Below are positions 1-5,546 of a stretch of DNA of 5,625 nucleotides, piece by piece. The stretch comes from Methylophaga sp. (GTDB taxonomy: Bacteria; Pseudomonadota; Gammaproteobacteria; Nitrosococcales; Methylophagaceae). A program made the translations under genes and the position numbers. The first letter of the stretch is position 1; the number at the start of each line of letters is the position of its first letter. Below the pieces are notes generated by a model. It saw only the letters and a list, made by a program, of their open reading frames with translations. It made no database searches and was not told where the DNA came from. The stretch spans positions 1 through 5,625 of the forward strand of contig WTAY01000133.1 of NCBI GenBank assembly GCA_013139345.1. Reading direction: 5' to 3'.

Positions 1-260
1 CCTGCTGGCGTGCCACAACGCTTCTCTTGATCTAATTTAATGGGTTTATTTTGATCAACCTGCAACACAATCAATTCATAATCAGCAAAGCTATCAGAGA
101 CTTGATCGGTAATCATCAAGCTACCCCAAATCTCTCCATTGTTTAAACGGTGGATCATTAATGTATCGCCTGTTTCGCTTGGCAATGTAATTGATTCACT
201 TGCCTGCACTGACAAGACACCGCAAAACAAAAGCAAGCCTATCGATTTGAATAATTGCAT
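1..260 (-). CDS. Predicted secreted/periplasmic protein of unknown function, C-terminus cut off by the window edge
   Basis: I do not recognise this protein. Translating down from an ATG at 260 gives 86 codons with no stop before the window ends, so the C-terminus is missing. Residues 1-20 look like a classic Sec signal peptide: a short n-region with one Lys (MQLFKS), a hydrophobic core (IGLLLFCGVL), and a signal peptidase I site ending VQA before SES. The mature part is polar and probably beta-rich (for example ETGDTLMIHRLNNGEIWG and YELIVLQVDQNKPI), with a Cys near residue 82 in KRCGTP; a second Cys, at residue 13, lies in the signal peptide. The signal peptide ends in a SPI-type site rather than a lipobox, so a soluble periplasmic or secreted protein is inferred. 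A GGAG Shine-Dalgarno sequence lies 5 nt upstream of the ATG and supports this start. It lies downstream of ppx on the same strand, but the 276-nt gap and a candidate promoter suggest independent transcription. No function should be assigned. Confidence 0.75.
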   Translation of the reverse strand, partial: MQLFKSIGLLLFCGVLSVQASESITLPSETGDTLMIHRLNNGEIWGSLMITDQVSDSFADYELIVLQVDQNKPIKLDQEKRCGTPA

Positions 261-265
261 AAAAA

Positions 266-269
266 CTCC
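266..269 (-). promoter_or_regulatory. Ribosome binding site of the small secreted-protein gene
   Basis: GGAG on the minus strand, separated from the ATG at 260 by five T residues. This good match and spacing is the main reason for accepting that start, because the gene is incomplete and could not be chosen on length. Confidence 0.65.
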
Positions 270-280
270 AAAATAAGCAT

Positions 281-308
281 ATTCTAATACTCTGACACGC
301 TAAAACAA
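281..308 (-). promoter_or_regulatory. Candidate sigma70-type promoter for the small secreted-protein gene
   Basis: On the minus strand TTGTTT (308-303) and TAGAAT (286-281) are separated by 16 nt, and the -10 box ends 20 nt before the start codon. Each box matches four or five of the six consensus bases. The location, between the palindromic repeat after ppx and a gene with its own good ribosome binding site, is sensible. AT-rich DNA produces such matches by chance, so this is only a candidate. Confidence 0.35.
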
Positions 309-359
309 GATTGGTTCTACACCCATAACCAATGAAAGTGCAGTTGATTTAATAATCCC

Positions 360-439
360 CCTCATCCCAACCTTCTCCCTCAAGGGAGAAGGATCTAATA
401 GCTTAACACCCTCTCCTGTTGGAGAGGGCTGGGGTGAGG
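360..439. repeat. 80-bp palindromic REP/MITE-like repeat with two hairpins, CCTCA...TGAGG ends
   Basis: The outer arms 360-378 and 421-439 are inverted copies of each other with 16 of 19 positions identical; all three differences are transitions. Each half also folds on itself: CCTTCTCCC (371-379) pairs perfectly with GGGAGAAGG (384-392) around a 4-nt loop, and CCCTCTCC (409-416) pairs perfectly with GGAGAGGG (421-428) around TGTT. This C-rich 'CCCTCA-CCCAACC-TCTCCC' design is a familiar dispersed intergenic repeat type in gammaproteobacterial genomes. It lies about 100 nt past the ppx stop and could protect or end the ppx transcript, but no T-run follows either hairpin on the minus strand, so it is not a canonical intrinsic terminator. 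No clear target-site duplication is visible at its borders. Confidence 0.8.
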
Positions 440-536
440 AGATAAAATTAAAGATTGAAACGAGTGTTGATCCTATGCCGAAAAGGTACCAAAAGCATAA
501 GGTTGATCTGTAAATGGCATGACTACAGGTATCGCT

Positions 537-2042
537 CTATGATTTAATCTTAAGCTTTAAACCCATAGATTTAAGGTATTTTGCTTCTTGTAGTAAATCA
601 GCTTCTGTTAAGGGATGCTTATCTAACCAGCCCTCTGGCAGTTTAAGGCGCAATCCTTTTTTTGTTACCTTTAACTTAACAAAGGTATCTGTCGTTTCGC
701 TTCGGCCTCGATTAAACACCATTGCCAGACGCAATAGAATCGTTAAGTATTGTGTCGATTTCTGCAATTCATCTGGTAGGTTTTTAATGTCTTTTTTGGG
801 AAATTTCTTCCTCTGTCCACTAACAATGATAGCCAATGCATGTTGCTCTTCTCGTGAAAAGCCTGGCAAGTCAGAATGGGCAACTAAGTAAGCCGAGTGT
901 TTATGGAACTGCTCATGCGCAATGGCTAAACCTATTTCGTGTAACTTTGTCGCCCACTGCAAACGATCTAATAATTGCTCACCATCAATCTTCCACGCAG
1001 CGGCAACTTGTTCGAATAACTGCGTTGCCATCGTGCCAATACGATCAGCATGTTCCTCATCGGTTTGATAACGCCTCGCTAAGGATTGCACGGTGCGATC
1101 ACGCTCATCATCATGTTGAATTCGACCCAACAGATCATAGAGCAATCCTTCTCGTAAAGCGCCATCTGACACCACCATTCGCTCAATCTTTAAACGATCG
1201 AAAGCAGCTTTTAATACGGCAACACCACCAGGTAATACAGAGGTTCGCTCTTCACTCAACCCTTCTAACTCAAACTTATCCGTATGCCCTGCATCAATCA
1301 TTGCTTCTATTAATTTATCGAGCGATTTTGGTGTGATCACACCATCCGCTGCCCAGCCATTTTGATTAACAATATTAGCGACGGTCCTAATCGTGCCAGA
1401 TGCCCCAATGGCATCAAGCCAACCTAATCTGCGGTAAGGTCTCTGAATGGCCCTCAAGCGCGTACCCGCTACAATGAGTGCTGTTTTCATCCTTGTTTTT
1501 GACACGGTACCACCAGCAAAAAAACGCTGCGAAAAACTCACACAGCCCATTTCTAAACTCTCACGCTTTAAACCAGAAAAACCTTCACCAATAATGAACT
1601 CGGTGCTTCCACCACCGATATCCATCACTAATCTGCGAGAATCATCAAACGCCAAGGCATGAGCCACACCTAAATAAATCAAACGGGCTTCTTCTTCACC
1701 TGCAACAATCTCGATAGGATGACCTAATGCCAAACGCGCTTTTCGCAAAAAGATCTGGCTATTTTTTGCCACACGCAATGTGTTGGTACCAACAACTCGT
1801 ACACTTGTTGGTGGTAGATCTTTAATGCGTTCTCCAAAGCGTTGCAAACAGGCGATAGCGCGCTCTTGAGACTCTGGACTCAATCGCCCATCATCATCTA
1901 GACCCGCTCGTAACTGCACCATTTCACGCAGTTTATCCACGACCTGAAAGTGACCATCGCGAAGACGAGAAATGATCATATGGAAACTATTTGAACCTAA
2001 GTCGATAGCCGCTAAAATGCCATCGTCAGTATGCTGTGTCAT
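537..2042 (-). CDS. ppx: Exopolyphosphatase / guanosine-5'-triphosphate,3'-diphosphate pyrophosphatase (Ppx/GppA family)
   Basis: The protein has 501 residues against about 513 for E. coli Ppx, and aligns by eye from the N-terminus without gaps through the active site. The family releases orthophosphate from the ends of polyphosphate chains, and some members also hydrolyse pppGpp. The ASKHA-fold phosphate-1 loop is DLGSNSFH (14-21), followed by VGTNTLR (84-90), GEEEARLI (115-122; Glu118 aligns with catalytic Glu121 of E. coli), the phosphate-2 loop DIGGGSTEFIIG (141-152), GASGTIRT (213-220) and SDGALREGLLYD (292-303). The C-terminal half is an HD-type helical domain with LHEIGL (368-372 region) and KHSAYL (381-386). 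The ATG at 2042 is the first possible start because an in-frame TAA lies three codons upstream; its Shine-Dalgarno is poor. It follows phoU by 123 nt across an intrinsic terminator, so separate transcription is likely. Ppx rather than GppA is inferred from the HD-containing length and the phosphate-locus context. Confidence 0.95.
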   Translation of the reverse strand: MTQHTDDGILAAIDLGSNSFHMIISRLRDGHFQVVDKLREMVQLRAGLDDDGRLSPESQERAIACLQRFGERIKDLPPTSVRVVGTNTLRVAKNSQIFLRKARLALGHPIEIVAGEEEARLIYLGVAHALAFDDSRRLVMDIGGGSTEFIIGEGFSGLKRESLEMGCVSFSQRFFAGGTVSKTRMKTALIVAGTRLRAIQRPYRRLGWLDAIGASGTIRTVANIVNQNGWAADGVITPKSLDKLIEAMIDAGHTDKFELEGLSEERTSVLPGGVAVLKAAFDRLKIERMVVSDGALREGLLYDLLGRIQHDDERDRTVQSLARRYQTDEEHADRIGTMATQLFEQVAAAWKIDGEQLLDRLQWATKLHEIGLAIAHEQFHKHSAYLVAHSDLPGFSREEQHALAIIVSGQRKKFPKKDIKNLPDELQKSTQYLTILLRLAMVFNRGRSETTDTFVKLKVTKKGLRLKLPEGWLDKHPLTEADLLQEAKYLKSMGLKLKIKS

Positions 2043-2103
2043 AAGGTCTTATCTATTTGGAATAAGTATCGACATTTTGCATCACAAGCCAGTAACCGAC
2101 AAG

Positions 2104-2139
2104 CAATAAAAAAGCCCGCACTCCAAAAGTACAGGCTTT
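2104..2139 (-). terminator. Rho-independent terminator after phoU
   Basis: On the minus strand AAAGCCTGTACT (2139-2128) pairs with AGTGCGGGCTTT (2122-2111) to give a 12-bp stem with two G-T wobbles and a 5-nt loop. The stem runs directly into a T-rich tail (the TTT of the stem followed by TTTATT). It starts 26 nt after the phoU stop and ends about 60 nt before the ppx start codon, so it closes the pst-phoU operon. On the plus strand the hairpin is followed by CTAGATT, which is not a T-run, so it acts mainly in the gene direction. Confidence 0.88.
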
Positions 2140-2165
2140 CTAGATTAAAACAGAAAAATTAGATC

Positions 2166-2885
2166 CTACTCGTCATCTCGCTCTAACAACTTTTCCATCT
2201 TCTCAACAGTTAAATGACGCACATCTTTGCCTTCAACCAAGTAAATAACGTATTCACATAGATTATGAGTATGAGCAGTAATACGTTCTAATGCTCGGGC
2301 AGACCACATTAAATCTAAAACACGTGAAATAGTACGAGGGTCTTCCATCATATAGGTCAGCATACTACGCATGAAGCTTTCATATTCTGCATCTGCTTCT
2401 TGTGCTTCGCGTGCAACATTAAGTGCCGCATCTACATCTAATCGAGCAAAAGCATCTAAGGCATCACGCAATAACCCTCTAACATGATTACCTAGTTTCG
2501 ATAACTCACTGTAGTTCTTTTTAGAGTGTTCATTAGCAGTTAGGTTTAATGTCTTTTGAGCAATGTTATAAGCTTCATCACCGATTCGTTCTAAATCAGT
2601 AATTGCTTTTAAAATCACAGTGACTAATCTTAAATCGCTCGCCGTAGGCTGCCGCAATGCAATAATTTGAATGCATTCTTCATCAATCTTCATTTCTAAG
2701 TCATTAACGAGATTATCTTCTGCCATCACCGTTCTTGCTAATTCAATATCAGCCTTCTTTAATGATTTTAAGGCATTGCCAACCTGCTGCTCAACTAGGC
2801 CACCCATTGCTAAAACGCGTGAACGGATATCCTGTAGCTCTTGTTCAAATTGTTGTGATATATGTTGTGAATTATTTGTAGCCAT
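2166..2885 (-). CDS. phoU: Phosphate signalling and transport regulator PhoU
   Basis: This 239-residue protein matches the usual length (E. coli 241) and is made of two tandem three-helix PhoU domains, roughly residues 15-115 and 120-225. PhoU is a cytoplasmic protein that couples the Pst transporter to the histidine kinase PhoR, keeping the Pho regulon off and limiting uptake when phosphate is plentiful. Recognisable features are FEQELQDIRSRVLAMGGLVE (13-32), RQPTASDLR (78-86), the first metal-type motif DLERIGDEAYNIA (97-109), and the second-domain block ARALERITAH (196-205) followed by EGKDVRH (218-224). The second motif is unusual: where the family normally has LERIGDH, this protein has LERITAH, so the ExxxD Asp is Ala204 (codon GCT at 2276-2274). 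AGGAG lies 6 nt upstream of the ATG and fixes the start. The gene follows pstB by 142 nt, most of which is a palindromic repeat, and ends at a strong terminator. Confidence 0.97.
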   Translation of the reverse strand: MATNNSQHISQQFEQELQDIRSRVLAMGGLVEQQVGNALKSLKKADIELARTVMAEDNLVNDLEMKIDEECIQIIALRQPTASDLRLVTVILKAITDLERIGDEAYNIAQKTLNLTANEHSKKNYSELSKLGNHVRGLLRDALDAFARLDVDAALNVAREAQEADAEYESFMRSMLTYMMEDPRTISRVLDLMWSARALERITAHTHNLCEYVIYLVEGKDVRHLTVEKMEKLLERDDE

Positions 2886-2891
2886 TGTTTT

Positions 2892-2896
2892 CTCCT
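2892..2896 (-). promoter_or_regulatory. Ribosome binding site of phoU
   Basis: AGGAG on the minus strand, 6 nt before the ATG at 2885. It is among the strongest Shine-Dalgarno sequences in the window, so phoU is translated independently of pstB, consistent with the long intergenic gap. Confidence 0.75.
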
Positions 2897-2910
2897 ATGT
2901 CTTTCTGCTT

Positions 2911-2990
2911 CGTCATTCCCGCGAACGCGGGAATCCAACGATAGTGACTATTTCCACTGCCCATGGATCCCCGCGTTCGCGAGGATGACG
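2911..2990. repeat. 80-bp palindromic MITE-like repeat between pstB and phoU, flanked by GCTT direct repeats
   Basis: The arms 2911-2937 and 2964-2990 are inverted copies, 24 of 27 positions identical, starting CGTCAT and ending ATGACG. Each arm also holds its own hairpin; the left one is perfect, ATTCCCGCG (2915-2923) pairing with CGCGGGAAT (2926-2934). Symmetry continues inward: AGTG (2943-2946) mirrors CACT (2955-2958) around the same centre. The motif resembles the widespread 'GTCATTCCCGCG-CGCGGGAATCC' repeat and the dRS3 core ATTCCC-N-GGGAAT known from Neisseria. GCTT occurs immediately outside both ends (2907-2910 and 2991-2994), as expected for a 4-bp target duplication. It lies inside the pst-phoU transcript and would form a long RNA hairpin there; without a T-run it is unlikely to be a strong terminator, but it may affect mRNA stability between pstB and phoU. 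Confidence 0.88.
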
Positions 2991-3027
2991 GCTTAAGTGC
3001 ACAGTCTTCCTGTTCATTAAAATAGTT

Positions 3028-3861
3028 CTAGCCGTAACGGCCCGTTATATAATCTTCTGTTTGTTTCTTTTTCGGATTGGTAAACAACTCATCCGTTGGC
3101 CCAAACTCTATCAACTCACCCATATACATAAAGGCGGTATAGTCAGACACCCGTGCTGCTTGTTGCATATTGTGCGTCACAATAACGATGGTATATTTCT
3201 CTTTTAGCTCATGGATTAGCTCTTCAATCTTTAACGTTGAAAGCGGATCTAACGCTGAAGCAGGTTCATCTAACAATAACACTTCAGGTTCAATCGCAAT
3301 GGCACGAGCAATAACCAAACGCTGTTGCTGTCCACCCGACATACCCATTGCTGATTCATGTAGGCGATCTTTAACTTCATCCCACAGGGCCGCACCTTTC
3401 AGTGATTTCTCCACTACATTATCAAGGGTTGCTCGGTCATTCACACCTTGTAAACGGAGACCATAAGCGACATTTTCATAAATCGACTTTGGAAACGGGT
3501 TGGGTTTTTGAAATACCATGCCGACCTGACGACGCAAGTCAGCAACATTCACTGATGGTGCATTAAGGTCGTTACCATCGAGTAACATGTCACCTTCAAT
3601 GCTAACACTATCAATTAAGTCATTCATTCGATTAAAACAGCGTAATAAGGTTGATTTACCACAACCACTTGGGCCGATAAATGCAGTGACACGGTTTTTA
3701 GGAATGGTCATGTTTACACCATGTAAGGCTTGTTTGTCACCATAAAACAAGTTGAAGCCTTTCACTTGTAAACAGACTTCTTCTGCCTCTAAATTCATTT
3801 TTGAACCACGCTGCATTGAGTTAATATCAATTGCTCGTGCTGCTGATTGTTGTGTTGCCAT
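3028..3861 (-). CDS. pstB: Phosphate ABC transporter ATP-binding protein PstB
   Basis: PstB is the cytoplasmic ATPase that powers phosphate import through PstC-PstA and also takes part in PhoR signalling. From the ATG at 3861 it has 277 residues (E. coli 257), the excess being a polar N-terminal extension of about 20 residues. All ABC motifs are intact: Walker A GPSGCGKST (63-71), Q-loop within GMVFQKPNPFP (Gln118), signature MSGGQQQR (174-181), Walker B VLLLDEP (194-200), the D-loop SALD, and the H-loop His in VTHNMQQAAR (His230). The C-terminus KKQTEDYITGRYG is the PstB hallmark. An in-frame GTG at 3891 could add 10 residues, but it would overlap pstA by 29 nt and has no Shine-Dalgarno. The ATG follows the pstA TAA by a single nucleotide and has only a weak GAAAG upstream, which suggests translational coupling to pstA. 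ATGs at 3816 and 3798 are alternative, shorter starts. Confidence 0.97.
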   Translation of the reverse strand: MATQQSAARAIDINSMQRGSKMNLEAEEVCLQVKGFNLFYGDKQALHGVNMTIPKNRVTAFIGPSGCGKSTLLRCFNRMNDLIDSVSIEGDMLLDGNDLNAPSVNVADLRRQVGMVFQKPNPFPKSIYENVAYGLRLQGVNDRATLDNVVEKSLKGAALWDEVKDRLHESAMGMSGGQQQRLVIARAIAIEPEVLLLDEPASALDPLSTLKIEELIHELKEKYTIVIVTHNMQQAARVSDYTAFMYMGELIEFGPTDELFTNPKKKQTEDYITGRYG

Positions 3862-3862
3862 A

Positions 3863-5533
3863 TTAACTTTCGCTCGCTTTATAGGTCTCACGTAGACGAT
3901 TACGGATCTGAATCGCTACCAAATTTAATCCGATAATAATAAATACTAATAAGATTGCTGTGGCATAAACCAATGGTCTTGCTGCTTCAACATTAGGGCT
4001 TTGGAAACCAACATCATAAATATGGAAACCAAGGTGCATAAACTGTCGATCTAAATGCAAATACGGTGCGAGGTTATCTACTGCTAATGCGGGTGCTAAT
4101 TTAACCACACCCACCATCATCAGTGGTGCAACTTCACCGGCGGCTCGAGCTACGGCGAGTATTAAACCCGTCATCATTGCCGGTGCAGCCATAGGCAATA
4201 CTGTTCGCCATAAGGTTTCAGCTTTAGTCGCTCCGAGTGCCAAACTGCCTTCACGAATCGCACGAGGAATACGCGATAAACCTTCTTCTGTTGCTACAAT
4301 GACAACAGGCACGGTTAGAATTGCTAACGTTAGAGATGCCCACATCAAACCCGGCGTTCCAAAAGTCGGTGAAGGTAGACTTGCTTGGAAGAATAGCTCA
4401 TCAATATTGCCACCCAAAAAGTAGACAAAGAAACCTAAACCAAATACACCGTAAACAATAGAAGGGACACCTGCGAGGTTATTAACTGCGATTCGAATCA
4501 GGCGAATCATCGGCCCTTGCTTCGCATATTCTTTTAAATATACCGCAGCAATAACACCAAAAGGCGTGACTAACACCGCCATAATCATCACCATCATAAT
4601 GGTGCCGAATATAGCAGGGAATACGCCGCCTTCGGTATTTGCTTCTCGGGGATCTTCTGATACAAATGCCCATACTGCATGACCATAAAAACCAATTTTT
4701 TCAAGCAGTGTCATCGCATTCGGACGGTGAATAAATACCACTTTCGCCAAAGGCATTTCAACATCACGACCATCAGACATTTTCACTGTTAGCTGATCAC
4801 GGTTTAAGTCGGTATATAAAACCGCTAATTGTTGTTGCAACTCACGATAGTCAGCATCTAGTTTTTCTTTGTCTTTTGCTAACGACATGTATCGGTAAGA
4901 GCCTTCAGTAATACCATCTAATTCTAATTGACGCTTATCTAAGCGAATTGACTCCATAGCATGGTTAATCTTACCAATTACTTTGTATTCAAGGTGTTTA
5001 ATCTCACCAATTAAATCATTGCTTCGTATTAGGCGTTGCTGCAACTCATCATAAGCATCAATACCTGTAGCAACCACTTCACCGTGCTGCTTCACAGCCA
5101 CTAAGCGTCCATAAAAACGACCCCATTCACGGCGTTCAATCGACAGTAACTCTTCTGGGTAATGTGCTTCACCTAGCCAAGGTGCATTTACCCAACGAAA
5201 GTCCATGCCAAAATAATCACGATTACCGACTTTAACCAAAACCCGCTCGGCACTTTCTTCGCCTTCTGCTAAATCAACGCCTACACGCTTTAATTGCGAT
5301 GCTGGCACAGTTTCAGTTTCAATCACTTCACCGATTAATTGTTGAACCTGCTGGTTTGGTTCGGTGTAGCTCACCTCCATTACATTCGCTGGCCAGAAAT
5401 GACTTAGGCCACGCACTGCAATCAAACCCAATAACCCGACCACCATTACTAAGCAAATACTCACTGCACCCGCATTAAGCCATACCCATGGTGAGCCACT
5501 TTTAAACCAAGAAGAAAATGATTTATCTGACAT
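3863..5533 (-). CDS. pstA: Phosphate ABC transporter permease PstA, long form with large periplasmic N-terminal region
   Basis: This is the second inner-membrane permease of the Pst importer, pairing with PstC. It has 556 residues, nearly twice E. coli PstA (296), as in the long PstA forms of many Pseudomonas- and Vibrio-like bacteria. After a short cytoplasmic start comes one membrane helix (about 18-41), then a hydrophilic region of about 260 residues (about 42-300) predicted to be periplasmic, perhaps the DUF3333-type N-terminal domain. Within it, residues 161-245 are rich in Leu, Glu, Gln and Lys (for example YDELQQRLIR, DADYRELQQQLAVLY) and look coiled-coil. The permease core follows: helices near 305-333, 352-373, 396-415, 451-477 and 521-545, with the EAA loop that contacts PstB at REGSLALGATKAETLWRTVL (427-446). 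An AGGGA lies 8 nt before the ATG and overlaps the pstC stop, and the pstB ATG follows 1 nt after the TAA, so the three genes form a tightly coupled operon. Confidence 0.96.
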   Translation of the reverse strand: MSDKSFSSWFKSGSPWVWLNAGAVSICLVMVVGLLGLIAVRGLSHFWPANVMEVSYTEPNQQVQQLIGEVIETETVPASQLKRVGVDLAEGEESAERVLVKVGNRDYFGMDFRWVNAPWLGEAHYPEELLSIERREWGRFYGRLVAVKQHGEVVATGIDAYDELQQRLIRSNDLIGEIKHLEYKVIGKINHAMESIRLDKRQLELDGITEGSYRYMSLAKDKEKLDADYRELQQQLAVLYTDLNRDQLTVKMSDGRDVEMPLAKVVFIHRPNAMTLLEKIGFYGHAVWAFVSEDPREANTEGGVFPAIFGTIMMVMIMAVLVTPFGVIAAVYLKEYAKQGPMIRLIRIAVNNLAGVPSIVYGVFGLGFFVYFLGGNIDELFFQASLPSPTFGTPGLMWASLTLAILTVPVVIVATEEGLSRIPRAIREGSLALGATKAETLWRTVLPMAAPAMMTGLILAVARAAGEVAPLMMVGVVKLAPALAVDNLAPYLHLDRQFMHLGFHIYDVGFQSPNVEAARPLVYATAILLVFIIIGLNLVAIQIRNRLRETYKASES

Positions 5534-5541
5534 AGTATTAA

Positions 5542-5546
5542 TCCCT
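5542..5546 (-). promoter_or_regulatory. Ribosome binding site of pstA overlapping the pstC stop codon
   Basis: AGGGA on the minus strand, 8 nt before the pstA ATG at 5533. Its first two bases are the last two of the pstC TAG, so ribosomes ending pstC are placed directly on the pstA start, which points to translational coupling. Confidence 0.6.

Noticed and set aside
469..508. Imperfect inverted repeat GATCCTATGC / GCATAAGGTTGATC just downstream of ppx, also giving GTTGATC as a 7-bp direct repeat
   Set aside because: The stem needs two bulges and a loop of about 16 nt, has no T-run after it on the minus strand, and the direct repeat is too short to be meaningful. It is not a convincing terminator.
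836..1336. A 166-codon open frame on the plus strand inside ppx
   Set aside because: It lies wholly antisense to the well-conserved ppx HD and hinge region, has a low-complexity His/Leu/Gln-rich composition, and has no recognisable domain. It is a shadow of the real gene.
2671..2988. A 105-codon plus-strand open frame antisense to the start of phoU
   Set aside because: It is Ser/Cys-rich reverse reading of phoU and ends inside the palindromic repeat (RHSRERGNP), which is typical of a false gene.
2977..2992. CGTCAT on the minus strand before phoU, resembling half a Pho box
   Set aside because: It is part of the terminal inverted repeat of the 80-bp element and is mirrored at the other end; there is no second half-site at the 11-bp period required for PhoB binding.
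2886..3027. A promoter for phoU in the pstB-phoU gap
   Set aside because: Outside the palindrome only about 60 nt remain, and I found no pair of -35 and -10 boxes with reasonable spacing on the minus strand; phoU is better explained by read-through from pstB.
4482..4673. A 63-codon minus-strand frame within pstA
   Set aside because: It overlaps the conserved permease helices of pstA in another frame, and its Arg/Ile/Tyr-rich composition reflects only the codon pattern of pstA.
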